A DNA stretch of 64,000 nt from Acidobacteriaceae bacterium (GCA_030041305.1 JASHOC010000165.1:1-64000), one strand, 5' to 3'. Positions 26,688 through 36,236 are shown, counted from the first letter of the stretch. Numbers and translations: made by a program. Notes: generated from the letters alone by a model not told the origin.

Positions 26688-27668
26688 ATGAGGCGCATGG
26701 GTTGGATGGCGGTGATGATGGGCTTGCTGTGCGCGGGCGCGGCCCCGGGTGCAGGTGGGCCGGCGAACCCGGGCAAGCCGATCCGGGTGATGATCCTGGA
26801 TGGCGAGAGCGGCGGCCCGTACCACAACTGGCGTCTCACCACGCAGGTGCTGAAGAAAGAACTCGAAGACACAGGTCTCTTCGAAGTGACCGTGGTGACC
26901 GCGCCGCCCTCGGATGGGGACTTCAGCCAGTTCAAGCCGGAGTTCGACCGCTATCAGGCGATCGTGATGAATTACGACGGGCCGGACTGGCCCCAGGATC
27001 TGCGCACGGAGTTCGAGCAGTACGTGAGCGGCGGCGGAGGGCTGGTGATCGTGCATGCGGCCGACAACGCGTTCCCGAACTGGCCGGCCTATAACGAAAT
27101 GATCGGGGTGGGCGGCTGGCGCAATCGCGACGAGCATGCGGGACCGCACTGGTACTGGCAGGACGGCAAGATGGTTGCGGATACCTCGCCCGGCCGGGCC
27201 GGCGAGCACGGCTTGCGGCTGCCCTTCGAGTTGACCACGCGCGATCCCGATCATCCCATCATGCGCGGCCTGCCGCCGGAGTGGCTGCACGTGAACGACG
27301 AACTGTATGCGAATCTGCGCGGGCCGGGCAAAAACATGACCGTCCTGGCCACGGCGCACTCGGACCCCAACAACCGGGGCACGGGGCGCGACGAGCCGAT
27401 CCTGATGGCGCTGCGGTATGGCAAGGGGCGGATTTTTCACACCGCCATGGGCCACGACGTGTTTGCGTTGAGCGGGGTGGGGTTTATGACCACCTATCAG
27501 CGCGGCACGGAATGGGCGGCGACGGGCCGCGTAACGCAGAAGGTTCCGGCCACGTTTCCGACGGCGAACACGGTGAGCTATCGCGTGGATCTTGCAGAGA
27601 TGGATCCGGATTATTTGCACGGAGCGTCGCAGATTGTGCGTGAGGGGAAGGGGACAGGTTTCAGGTAA
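26688..27668 (+). CDS. ThuA domain-containing protein
   Basis: IRVMILDGESGGPYHNWRLTTQVLKKELEDTGLFEVTVVTAP...GGGLVIVHAADNAFPNWPAYNEMIGVGGWRNRDEHAGPHWYW...HPIMRGLPPEWLHVNDELYANLRG...GKGRIFHTAMGHD; signal peptide. Confidence 0.93.
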   Translation: MRRMGWMAVMMGLLCAGAAPGAGGPANPGKPIRVMILDGESGGPYHNWRLTTQVLKKELEDTGLFEVTVVTAPPSDGDFSQFKPEFDRYQAIVMNYDGPDWPQDLRTEFEQYVSGGGGLVIVHAADNAFPNWPAYNEMIGVGGWRNRDEHAGPHWYWQDGKMVADTSPGRAGEHGLRLPFELTTRDPDHPIMRGLPPEWLHVNDELYANLRGPGKNMTVLATAHSDPNNRGTGRDEPILMALRYGKGRIFHTAMGHDVFALSGVGFMTTYQRGTEWAATGRVTQKVPATFPTANTVSYRVDLAEMDPDYLHGASQIVREGKGTGFR

Positions 27669-27697
27669 TCAGGGTTCAGAGACGAAAATTCCGGGGC

Positions 27698-27734
27698 AAA
27701 AAAATGGGCGGCAGAGCTTGTCGCCCGTGCCGCC
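27698..27734 (-). terminator. Candidate rho-independent terminator for the flagellin gene
   Basis: On - strand: GGCGGCA...TGCCGCC stem followed by ATTTTTTT. Confidence 0.55.
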
Positions 27735-27869
27735 GCCCGTCCCTGGGTTGTCTTGAAGGTGTTGCAGTCTTGCGAAAACTTTTGCCGATCCCCAATGCGG
27801 AGGGATTCCCGCCGCCCGAACTCCTGGCCTCCAGTTACCAACCACTGATCACTGACCACTGACCACTGT

Positions 27870-29150
27870 TTACTGCAGCAGCTTGGTCACTTCCTGTTGC
27901 ACGCTGTTAGCCTGCGCCAGGGCCGCGATGCCGGTCTGGCTGAGGATTTCATACTTCGACATATTCGTGGTGGCCGCGGCATAGTCCGTGGCCTGCACGG
28001 CGTTCTGGGCCGAAAGGATGTTCTCCTGCTGGGTGCTCATGACGTTACTGATCGAGTTCAGGGTGTTGATCTGCGCGCCGATGTAGCCGTCCTGCGCGGA
28101 CACGTCGCTGATGGCCTGGTTCAGCAGGCCCAGCGCGGTCTCGGCGTCCGTGGTGCTCAGCAGGTCGGTGTCGCTGAGGTTGACGGAAGTGTCGCCGCCG
28201 CTGGCAATCTCGTAGCTGATGGTCTTGGTCGCGGCGGTGTTGGCGTTCAGGGTGGTCGTAGCGCCCGTCGGAGTATCCGCGAGAGCCGTGGTGCTCAGGC
28301 TGATCGTCACATTGGAGTTGGTGTTCGTGAGCTGAATTCCGGTGTCGTCGGCGGAAATCGAGTCGCTCGAATCGCCCACCGCTCCCGCCGTCGTGAAACT
28401 GGCTGTCACGCCGGGAATACCCATCGAGTTAATCTCTGTAATCAGCCCACCCACCGTGGTCGCCGACGTCGAATATGTGCTCTGCGTGCCGTTGGCCGTG
28501 GTGACGGTGAAGGTCAGTCCGCCCGTGACGGCGTCGTTTTCTGTCGCGGCCGTGGTCAAATCGCCGCCGGTGTCCTCTGAAAGATCGACGAATTCCCCCG
28601 CGCTGCTTTGCACCACAGAGCCACCGGCATCGCCCAAGCTGGCAGAGCTCAACTGGGCGAAGAACAAGCTGTCGATCGACGAGCCCGTTGCCGACGAATC
28701 GCCCGTATAGATCGATACGCCTGACTGCGAGCCGGTGAACACCTGGTTCTGGTTATACGTGGTTGTCGATCCAATGTTGTTGATCTCGGAAAGAATCGAC
28801 TGGTACTCCTGGTTGGCCGCCGACTCCTGCGAGCTGTCCAGCGTGCCGTTCGAAGCTTCCGTGGCCAGCGTGACGGCGCGATTGAGCAGGCTGGTCACTT
28901 GCGACAGCGCGCCGTCGGCCACCTGCAACAAACCCACGCCTTCGGTCGCGTTGGTTTCGGACTGCGTGAGGGCTGCTGAGTTGGCCCCCAGGCCATTCAC
29001 GAGTGAGAGGCCCGCGGGATCGTCCGCGCCCGAGTTGATTTGCGAACCCGACGACAACTGCTGCAGAACCGTCTGCAGGCTGTTGTTCGTATTGTTCAGA
29101 TTGTTCTCTGCGTAGATCGCCGAGAGGTTGTTCAAAACACCGAGGGCCAT
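27870..29150 (-). CDS. fliC: Flagellin
   Basis: MALGVLNNLSAIYAENNLNNTNNSLQTVLQQLSSGSQINSGADDPAGLSLVNGLGANSAALTQSETNATEGVGLLQVADGALSQVTSLLNRAVTLATEASNGTL; C-terminal NAVQATDYAAATTNMSKYEILSQTGIAALAQANSVQQEVTKLLQ. Confidence 0.95.
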   Translation of the reverse strand: MALGVLNNLSAIYAENNLNNTNNSLQTVLQQLSSGSQINSGADDPAGLSLVNGLGANSAALTQSETNATEGVGLLQVADGALSQVTSLLNRAVTLATEASNGTLDSSQESAANQEYQSILSEINNIGSTTTYNQNQVFTGSQSGVSIYTGDSSATGSSIDSLFFAQLSSASLGDAGGSVVQSSAGEFVDLSEDTGGDLTTAATENDAVTGGLTFTVTTANGTQSTYSTSATTVGGLITEINSMGIPGVTASFTTAGAVGDSSDSISADDTGIQLTNTNSNVTISLSTTALADTPTGATTTLNANTAATKTISYEIASGGDTSVNLSDTDLLSTTDAETALGLLNQAISDVSAQDGYIGAQINTLNSISNVMSTQQENILSAQNAVQATDYAAATTNMSKYEILSQTGIAALAQANSVQQEVTKLLQ

Positions 29151-29258
29151 GGGACTGAACTCCTTCTTGGGATGGCTTGATGCGCGCCCATCGGCCGGCG
29201 CCTCTGCTTGTCTGCCGGCGTCGCTGTTTCCGGATGAGCCTTTTTGCATCCACCCCAT

Positions 29259-29285
29259 TCATCGGATGGGGCGGAAATAACTTTA
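29259..29285 (-). promoter_or_regulatory. Candidate sigma-28 (FliA) promoter of flagellin
   Basis: On - strand TAAAGTTA-N11-TCCGATGA versus consensus TAAAGTTT-N11-GCCGATAA; ~110 bp upstream of the flagellin ATG. Confidence 0.78.
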
Positions 29286-29317
29286 GTCATAATTTTCCCG
29301 GCGTCCGCGGCCCGCCT

Positions 29318-29420
29318 TGTTGCGCTCCGAAACAGGGTTGTCGCGCTTCGCTTCACGGCCTGTCCCGATGCGCGCCAATCGCTGTCTCGATGCGCGGCGC
29401 CGGTTTGTCCCGATTCGCGT
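29318..29420. repeat. Five imperfect copies of a ~13-14-bp motif with 21-23-bp period upstream of flagellin
   Basis: TGTTGCGCTCCGA (29318), TGTCGCGCTTCGC (29339), TGTCCCGATGCGCG (29361), TGTCTCGATGCGCG (29383), TGTCCCGATTCGCG (29406). Confidence 0.65.
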
Positions 29421-29510
29421 CAGGCTGGGCGTCTCGAGGGCGCACGGAACTACCCGGCGCTCCGTGCGAATGAGGTGGTCAACGCCAGGTCTTAAGAGGG
29501 AATGCCGCAC

Positions 29511-29548
29511 AAAAGAACGGCGGCAAGGAGCATGGCTCCCTGCCGCCG
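29511..29548 (-). terminator. Candidate rho-independent terminator downstream of the Spy-like gene
   Basis: On - strand CGGCGGCAGGGAGCCATGCTCCTTGCCGCCG followed by TTCTTTT. Confidence 0.65.
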
Positions 29549-29652
29549 ACGGTCTGGACTACGACCTCATTTGCTCTCTGCCTGAGAATTTGCGCCAGCG
29601 CTGCTCTTGTCGAGGAAAGCCATTGCGCGGCTGAATTCCGGCAGGATTTCCG

Positions 29653-30303
29653 TTATTGGTTCACGCCGGGCGCGGGGGCCTGCGGATTGTTCACCGGAGG
29701 CGGAGGAGGAGGAGGATTTTCCGGCTGCACGCCCGGACCCCGCCTTTGCCTTTGCTCGCCTGGACGCCTCTCCATGCGGCCCTCCATGTGCTCGGCGCGG
29801 AAGCTCTGCACCTGCTTCCACTGATCCGGGGTCAGCTTCATACGGATGGCCAGAAGGAAACGCGCATTGGCTCGTTCCAAATCGGCCCGCGCCGCGACCA
29901 CTTTGTCGATCTGGGCGTCGATTGACCCCTCGTTGGGCTCGTCGGCGCTCATCAGCGGCTGCATGGCCAGCTCGGCTTTTTCCAGATTTGCCTGCAGGTC
30001 GATAAGCTTTTCACGATGATCGTAGAGAATGCTGTCCATCGCCTTCTGCTGATCCGGAGTAAGTTTCAGTTGCGCGGCGATGCGGGGATTGTCCCACCAC
30101 CGGGCCATTCTGCCCTCGGGCCCGAACGCGCGCTCGAACGGAGGCTGATGATGCATGATGACGGGGCCCGGTCCCATGGGGCCTGGTTGCTGCGCGATGA
30201 TGGCGGGTCCCATCGGACCCGGATCCTGCGCTCCCGCGAAGACGCCACCCGCCAAGGCTCCCGCCAATGCCAGTACAGCATGTCGTACAAATGTTTTTTT
30301 CAT
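29653..30303 (-). CDS. Spy/CpxP-like periplasmic (LTxxQ) protein
   Basis: Signal peptide MKKTFVRHAVLALAGALAGGVFAGA; LTPDQQKAMDSILYDHREKLIDLQANLEKAELAMQPLM...RFLLAIRMKLTPDQWKQVQSFRAEHM. Confidence 0.85.
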   Translation of the reverse strand: MKKTFVRHAVLALAGALAGGVFAGAQDPGPMGPAIIAQQPGPMGPGPVIMHHQPPFERAFGPEGRMARWWDNPRIAAQLKLTPDQQKAMDSILYDHREKLIDLQANLEKAELAMQPLMSADEPNEGSIDAQIDKVVAARADLERANARFLLAIRMKLTPDQWKQVQSFRAEHMEGRMERRPGEQRQRRGPGVQPENPPPPPPPVNNPQAPAPGVNQ

Positions 30304-30364
30304 TCCTGTTCCCCTTGATTCTTCGCGCCGGGCCGCAGTTTTTTCTCTGTTTCCGCGCCTGGCG

Positions 30365-30778
30365 CTACTGGTTTGTGTTCCCTTCCATTAACTGGGCCAA
30401 CGGCTCCATCGCACTAGGAACCTCTTGCGACACGTCCTGATCCACGGTGGCCATGAAATTCGCGTCCTCGATGCGGGCGCGCTGGGCAGCCGCCAACTGC
30501 CGCTGCCGGGCCGCCTGTATGGCCGCGATCTTGGCCAGTTCGCGGCGATGATGGCGGTCATAGAGGCCGCCGGCCAGACTGCCCGCCGCCAGAACGCAGC
30601 CCAATGCCCAGGCAGCGGCCAGCCGCCAATTTCCCCGCGGCGCCGCAACCGCAGCCGTGCGCGGCAGGCTGTACGCCGCCTCGCTCCAGGCATGAACGCT
30701 CAGCCGAAAATCTTCGAGAGCCTGGTCCAATTCCCGGTCTCCCGCTTCCCCGCTCAAATCCTTCCCGCCAGAATTCAT
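30365..30778 (-). CDS. Single-TM protein co-encoded with the ECF sigma factor (possible anti-sigma)
   Basis: MNSGGKDLSGEAGDRELDQALEDFRLSVHAWSEAAY...WRLAAAWALGCVLAAGSLAGGLYDRHHRRELAKIAAIQAARQRQLA; ATGA overlap with the sigma gene. Confidence 0.72.
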   Translation of the reverse strand: MNSGGKDLSGEAGDRELDQALEDFRLSVHAWSEAAYSLPRTAAVAAPRGNWRLAAAWALGCVLAAGSLAGGLYDRHHRRELAKIAAIQAARQRQLAAAQRARIEDANFMATVDQDVSQEVPSAMEPLAQLMEGNTNQ

Positions 30779-31353
30779 CGTTTGCCTCCCAGTTCCTCCC
30801 GCACTTTTCCGAGAGCGCGGGAAAGGTGCGCCTTGACCGTGCCTTCGCTTAAGCCAGTGGCCCGCGCGATGTCTGCTAACTCCTGCTCTTCGACAAAGCG
30901 CAGCAAAAACACGGTGCGCTGCCGCTCGCTGAGGCCGGCGACGATTTTCCAAACCTTGGCCACGCGCTCCCGCGCCAACAACTGCTGTTCCGCGGTGCGC
31001 TCGCCGCTGGGCAGCCATTCGCTGGCTTCGTCCAGGTCCACAGCGTTATTGCGCGTCTGCCGCCAGAACTGCATGCGGCGATTGCGCCAGTGGTCCTTTT
31101 CCAGGTTGATGGCGATGCGCATCAGCCAGGTCATGGGGCTCGAGTCGCCGCGAAAATGCGCCCAATTCCGATAGGCTTTCAGAAAACATTCCTGGGTGAG
31201 CGTCTCAGCCAGATCAAGATCGCGCGTCGAGGCGAGGAGAAAACGAAAAATCTGCGGACGGTGCGTTTCGACAACGCGCGCAAACTCTTGCGCAGCAAGT
31301 TCTTCCGCCGCTTCAACGCTCATGGCATCGATCGCTGTTCCGGCCGCCATCAC
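30775..31353 (-). CDS. RNA polymerase sigma factor, ECF/RpoE-like
   Basis: LASTRDLDLAETLTQECFLKAYRNWAHFRGDSSPMTWLMRIAINLEKDHWR...LSERQRTVFLLRFVEEQELADIARATGLSEGTVKAHLSRALGKVRE. Confidence 0.95.
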   Translation of the reverse strand: MMAAGTAIDAMSVEAAEELAAQEFARVVETHRPQIFRFLLASTRDLDLAETLTQECFLKAYRNWAHFRGDSSPMTWLMRIAINLEKDHWRNRRMQFWRQTRNNAVDLDEASEWLPSGERTAEQQLLARERVAKVWKIVAGLSERQRTVFLLRFVEEQELADIARATGLSEGTVKAHLSRALGKVREELGGKR

Positions 31354-31605
31354 TTTGGTAGACGCTCATGTCCGGCGCGAGTTTACAGCCCCCCATTTTC
31401 ATTTCAACCCGGGATACTGACGATTGGATGCGCTCGCTTGGCAGCGCCTCGACGGCGGCTGACGGCGCGAAGGGTGCGCACGAACCGGGGTTTCAAGAAA
31501 GCATCGCTGCGCATGAGACAGGACTTTCCCCCGGGGCGGGCCGGGACGCGGCCCTGCGGCGCCCCGGTCTCCACGTGACCGGAACGGGCGTGGAGACCGC
31601 GATTT

Positions 31606-32085
31606 CTACGCTTGCGCCGCCTGCCCCATTTTCGCGGCGGCAGCCGGAGCCGGGGCTGCTTGCGGCTCCTGGTAAAGCGCGGCGCCTGCGATGGTCCCCA
31701 CAATCATTTCAACCAAAGCTCCGAGCGTGGTGTAGAGCGTAAGGCGCCGCCCAAACAGGCCCATAGCCCACATCATGCTGAGGTTGGGCAGGAGCGCGCT
31801 GGCGATCCACATGGCCACGGCGGCGCAGGTTGCCGTCTTTACCCCGGCGCCGAACCGCGGCCGGATCGCCGCGTAAACCCAGACCGCGACAATCCCGATC
31901 GCGATTCCCAAAAGGTTGAACCAGACCATTTGTCTGGTGGAGAAGCCGGGATGGCCGAGAGTTTTCATGGCCGCAGCCCAGCGCGGGGCCAGCCACATGC
32001 CATCCACCAGAAAACCCAGAATGTCCATCACGATCCCCGCCACGACGCCGCCGAGGATTACGCGGCCCATGTTCATCTTTGCCAT
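31606..32085 (-). CDS. Hypothetical multi-TM protein
   Basis: MAKMNMGRVILGGVVAGIVMDILGFLVDGMWLAPRWAAAMKTLGHPGFSTRQMVWFNLLGIAIGIVAVWVYAAIRPRFG; long ORF with typical membrane composition. Confidence 0.78.
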   Translation of the reverse strand: MAKMNMGRVILGGVVAGIVMDILGFLVDGMWLAPRWAAAMKTLGHPGFSTRQMVWFNLLGIAIGIVAVWVYAAIRPRFGAGVKTATCAAVAMWIASALLPNLSMMWAMGLFGRRLTLYTTLGALVEMIVGTIAGAALYQEPQAAPAPAAAAKMGQAAQA

Positions 32086-32262
32086 AACTCCTCCTTGGGG
32101 GACGGCGGGAGTATACGCAGGGAGGAATCCGCGCGCAAGGTAAAATTCCGCAAATGGACTTTTTTTGTGGAAATTCTCGCTGTCCGTGTATTCCCCGACC
32201 GCGCGTTTCCGTCCATCGATCCACGGGAGGGTGTTTCAGTCCAACCACAGGAGGGTGTCGCA

Positions 32263-33039
32263 ATGAAGTCAGGGAAAATTGTGCTCGGCATCGGGAGTCT
32301 GGTTCTTATGTTGGCGGCGGGGCCGGCGCTCTGGGCGCAGGCCGACGGCTGGCCCGCCATGGGCAGGGGTTTTAGGGCTGGCGGGGGGTTCGGTGGTTTC
32401 CGGATGGCTTCTTCGGTGACCGGCGCGCCGTATTCCGCGGTCCGCACTATCACACACGTGGAGAAGCTGGCGAACGGCACAACCATCACTCACCAGACCG
32501 TCATCCAGGAGGCTCGCGACTCAAATGGCAGAACTTACACCGAGACGCAGATGCAAAGCGCATCGGGGACGGCGCGTATTCTGTACCGCGTCTTCGACCC
32601 GGTGAATCGCGAGTCCATCAATTGGTCCTCCAGCGCCAAGACCGCGAGCGTTATGCATCTGCCCGACCCGAGCCAGACGGGGAGCCGGCCCAGGAGCGGG
32701 GCTTGGCGCGCTTCCGGAGCGCGTCGAAACGCCCAATTGAAGCCGACCGTGCAATCGCTGGGCTCCAAGACCATCGACGGCGTGGTGGCCGACGGCACGC
32801 TCACTACAATCGTTATTCCGGCAGGCCGGGACGGCAACGATCAGGCGATCACGGTCACGCATGAATCGTGGGTCGCCTCCGACCTGAAAGTCACGGTTCA
32901 GCGCATCGACACCGATCCGCGCTCCGGCACCACGACCACCGAGGTGACGAACATCAGTCGCGCCGAGCCGAGCGCAGCGCTTTTCCAGGCGCCGGCGGGT
33001 TACACGGTCCAGGACCGGTATCCAGGTCAGCGTCCCTGA
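32263..33039 (+). CDS. Secreted hypothetical protein
   Basis: Signal peptide MKSGKIVLGIGSLVLMLAAGPALWAQ; ATG preceded by AGGAGGGTGT. Confidence 0.78.
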   Translation: MKSGKIVLGIGSLVLMLAAGPALWAQADGWPAMGRGFRAGGGFGGFRMASSVTGAPYSAVRTITHVEKLANGTTITHQTVIQEARDSNGRTYTETQMQSASGTARILYRVFDPVNRESINWSSSAKTASVMHLPDPSQTGSRPRSGAWRASGARRNAQLKPTVQSLGSKTIDGVVADGTLTTIVIPAGRDGNDQAITVTHESWVASDLKVTVQRIDTDPRSGTTTTEVTNISRAEPSAALFQAPAGYTVQDRYPGQRP

Positions 33040-33082
33040 GCCCGGCCCTGAAGTGCTCTGCGACGTCATGCGCGTGCTTGGT

Positions 33083-33943
33083 TTAGCGCGCGGGAAAGAG
33101 GAAGCGCAACATGGGCCGGACGCGGCGGGCCCAACTGGCTTCGTCGTGGGCGCCGCCGGCGACGCGCTCGAAGTGGAGGTCTTTGCCGGGCCTCCAGCCG
33201 CCCGCCTGGAGCCGGAGCGACAGTTCCTCGGCGTCCTCTGCGGTGCGCCCGCCCTCATTCGCGCCGACGTCGAGCCAGATGCGCGGCTTAGGCGCGATGC
33301 GGGGCGCGCACAGATCGACATAACGGAGAATGCTTTTGTTGTTCCACCAAACGCTGGGCGAGAGCACGGCCAGTTTGCCGAATTGCTCCGCATAGCGCAG
33401 GCCCAGATATAGAGTGACCAGCCCGCCGAGCGAAGAACCGCCCATTCCGGTCCCGTCGCGCTCGGGACGGACGCGATAGCGTCCTGCCACCCAGGGCATC
33501 AGTTCACGCGTTAAGAGGAGACCGTATTGCTCCGCCTCGCCGCCCATGCGGCCATCGTGCTGGTGCGTATACTCGGCCAGCCTCCGCTCGCCGGCGTGGT
33601 AGACGCCCACAATCAGCAGCGGCTCGGCTTCCCTGCATTGAATGGCGGCGTCGGCGTGTTCGCGCACCTGCCAGGTGACTCCGGGTTGGAACGAAGTCTG
33701 GAGATCGAAGGGGTTTTGCCCATCGTGGAGATAGAGCACCGGATAAAGGCGCGCGGGATGCTGGTCGTATCCGGGCGGCATGTAGACCGCAATATCGCGG
33801 GCGCCGGGCAAGTAACGGCTGGTGAAGCCGCGATGGAGAAGGACGCGAGGATGAATGGCCTCCGCGCCGGCCACAGGCAAGCCGCCGACGTCGTTCCACG
33901 ATGGTGTTTCCGGCGTCAAAGTGCGCCCCCATTTGCTGGACAC
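33083..33943 (-). CDS. Alpha/beta hydrolase, enterochelin-esterase-like
   Basis: RDIAVYMPPGYDQHPARLYPVLYLHDGQNPFD...GTGMGGSSLGGLVTLYLGLRYAEQFGKLAVLSPSVWW (GxSxGG). Confidence 0.88.
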   Translation of the reverse strand: MSSKWGRTLTPETPSWNDVGGLPVAGAEAIHPRVLLHRGFTSRYLPGARDIAVYMPPGYDQHPARLYPVLYLHDGQNPFDLQTSFQPGVTWQVREHADAAIQCREAEPLLIVGVYHAGERRLAEYTHQHDGRMGGEAEQYGLLLTRELMPWVAGRYRVRPERDGTGMGGSSLGGLVTLYLGLRYAEQFGKLAVLSPSVWWNNKSILRYVDLCAPRIAPKPRIWLDVGANEGGRTAEDAEELSLRLQAGGWRPGKDLHFERVAGGAHDEASWARRVRPMLRFLFPAR

Positions 33944-34155
33944 ACTTCATTCTGCCATGTGGACCAATCCGACCCTGCGTTTGATTGCCTGACATGGAGG
34001 TCGACATCCTGCGGCCATAGGGTTCCCTTGCCTGTTGCGCAGAGCGGTTCCAAGCCGAGAACGAACGTCGTCCGCCTGATGGAAGAGTCATGTATGAATT
34101 CGACCTGCTCGCGGCAGCCAGGCTATGCGAGTGGGGCCCTACCCCTCCTGTTCAG

Positions 34156-34584
34156 CTAACGGGCCATACCGTCGACGGCGAAGAGAGGGCCGGGCGATTT
34201 GCCCTCGGCAACGCCCTTGAGCCGGAACATCAGTTCGCCCCAGACGGTATTGCACGAGACAAAGTAGTCAGTTGGCGCCTCCCAGCCGCCATGCGTGAAG
34301 CGCAGAAGAGTTCCGGATATGGTCTCCGCGAGACGGAACGTGATCCGTGTTCCTGCCCATTCCTGGCCGGTCTCGCAGCGCCACTCAAACTCCAAGGGCG
34401 GGGTAGCGATCAGGCGCCGCAGCCGGTAGACCGTTGTCCGCAGGAAGAAGCCCAATTCCAAAGCGCCGTCTGCCTCCGTAACGTCCTCAGCCCACCAACT
34501 GCGCAAACCATCGGCGGTCGAAATCAGCGGATAGATTGTTTCCGGCTTGGCTCCAACTTGCAAAGAGTGCTGAATATCAGACAT
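34156..34584 (-). CDS. SRPBCC / AHSA1-like domain protein
   Basis: MSDIQHSLQVGAKPETIYPLISTADGLRSWWAEDVTEADGALELGFFLRTTVYRLRRLIATPPLEFEWRCETGQEWAGTRITFRL. Confidence 0.8.
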   Translation of the reverse strand: MSDIQHSLQVGAKPETIYPLISTADGLRSWWAEDVTEADGALELGFFLRTTVYRLRRLIATPPLEFEWRCETGQEWAGTRITFRLAETISGTLLRFTHGGWEAPTDYFVSCNTVWGELMFRLKGVAEGKSPGPLFAVDGMAR

Positions 34585-34957
34585 GGGTTGAGCCTTTCTC
34601 TTGGCGGCGACACATTCGCGCAGCTGGATGCGCATCGGCTCGCCAAGACCAACCGATCTGTGGGAATACGCTGACCGGTTCGAAACAGGCGGCAGCCAAG
34701 CAAAGTCGCGAGTGACGGCAAACCACGGAATCCGGCACATCCCCGGCGGGCGGCGTTGTTGCTTCCATTATGCTTCCTACTCCTCTTGAAATCGCGTCCC
34801 ATCGGCGCCGGCTGCTAGGAGAAAGGCGAGAGTGCGCATAGGAGCCCCGGCTTGCGCTCAGTGCGGTAAGCTGGACCGGACCAGCCAGAGGCGAGCGGAT
34901 GCTTCGCGTAGGCGAGACGGACGACTGCTGTGGGCGAATTCTCCAGTCTTTCGCGGG

Positions 34958-36151
34958 ATGGCAGCGATGAAAATGTGTTCACTTTTAGGACAAATGAGAC
35001 TTGCCAAGTGGGTCTGCGCTCTTGTTTTTGCCGGCGTGTTCCTGTCTGCGGCTGGATTGGCCGCGCAAACGGCTTCGGAACAGCCCGCGCCGGTTGCGCC
35101 GCCGGGAGATTCGCCGGCCACGGCCGGGACGCCGGCGAGTCTTGCGGCGAAGCTGACACGGCGCGACCTGGCCAAAGCGATGAAGCTGGTGGCCGATTGG
35201 CAACTCGGGCGGCTGCCCGCCGAGCCGCAAGTGGACTGGACGTGGGCCGCGCTCTACGACGGTTTCATGGCCGTTCCACCGCAGGTAGCCGGCGACCGCT
35301 ACCGGCAGGCGATGTTGCGCATCGGCGAAGAGCTCCATTGGCAGCCAGGACCGCGGGTCATGGTGGCGGACGACCAGGCCGTTGGCCAGATGTACATGGA
35401 GCAGTATTTTTTGCACAAAGATCCGAAGATGATGGAGCCCGTGCGCGCGCGCCTCGATGTTGAAATCGCGACGCCTGAGTCGGCGTATCCCAAACAGCCA
35501 CTCTGGTGGTGGTGCGATGCGCTCTTCATGGCCCCGCCCGTCTTTGCCGACATGTTTGCGGCCACCGGAGACGCGAAGTATCTCGACTTCATGGACCGCC
35601 AATGGACCATCACCACCAACCTGCTTTACGACCGGACGAAGCAACTCTACTCGCGCGACGCAACCTACCTTGACAAGCACGAAATGAACGGAGAAAAGAT
35701 TTTCTGGTCGCGTGGGAACGGCTGGGTCATGGGCGGGATAGTGCGCGTGCTCAAGGAATTGCCGGTGGACTCACCCCTGCGGCCGAAGTTCGTGGAACAG
35801 CTCAAGGAGATGTCGGCCGAGATGCTCTCGATTCAGGGCAAGGACGGCCTTTGGCGCCCCGGCCTGCTCGATCCCGGCGCTTATCCGCTGCCTGAGATTT
35901 CCGGCAGCGCCTTCATTACGTATGCGATGGCTTACGGCGTGAACGAGGGCATCCTGGACCGCGCGACGTACGGGCCCGCGGTGGAGAGAGCCTGGATCGG
36001 CATGTTGAAGCATGTGTTCGCGGATGGCCGCCTGGGCTCGATCCAGCCGGTTGGGGCCGCTCCCGGCGCATTTACTGAGACAACCAGCTACGTGTACGGG
36101 GTGGGCGCGTATCTGCTGGCCGGATCGGAGATTTATCGGGCGGCGAAGTGA
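34958..36151 (+). CDS. Glycoside hydrolase family 88/105 (unsaturated rhamnogalacturonyl hydrolase-like)
   Basis: DWTWAALYDGFMAV...PRVMVADDQAVGQMYMEQYFLHKDPKMMEPVRARLD...WWWCDALFMAPPVFADMFAATGDAKYLDFMDRQW...KIFWSRGNGWVMGGIVRVLKELP. Confidence 0.92.
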   Translation: MAAMKMCSLLGQMRLAKWVCALVFAGVFLSAAGLAAQTASEQPAPVAPPGDSPATAGTPASLAAKLTRRDLAKAMKLVADWQLGRLPAEPQVDWTWAALYDGFMAVPPQVAGDRYRQAMLRIGEELHWQPGPRVMVADDQAVGQMYMEQYFLHKDPKMMEPVRARLDVEIATPESAYPKQPLWWWCDALFMAPPVFADMFAATGDAKYLDFMDRQWTITTNLLYDRTKQLYSRDATYLDKHEMNGEKIFWSRGNGWVMGGIVRVLKELPVDSPLRPKFVEQLKEMSAEMLSIQGKDGLWRPGLLDPGAYPLPEISGSAFITYAMAYGVNEGILDRATYGPAVERAWIGMLKHVFADGRLGSIQPVGAAPGAFTETTSYVYGVGAYLLAGSEIYRAAK

Positions 36152-36236
36152 GTGGGCCCGGGAACAGAGAACAGAGAGCAGAGCAGGGATAAGGGATGGG
36201 GATGCGTCGGTTATGCGAGCCCCTTCAGACTTGCGA

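Noticed and set aside
27870-29258. Flagellin start at 29258 as in the ORF track
   Set aside because: The MALGVLNN start at 29150 matches flagellin N-termini, and the upstream 36 codons overlap the leader; the sigma-28 -10 element at 29259-29266 would leave almost no 5'UTR.
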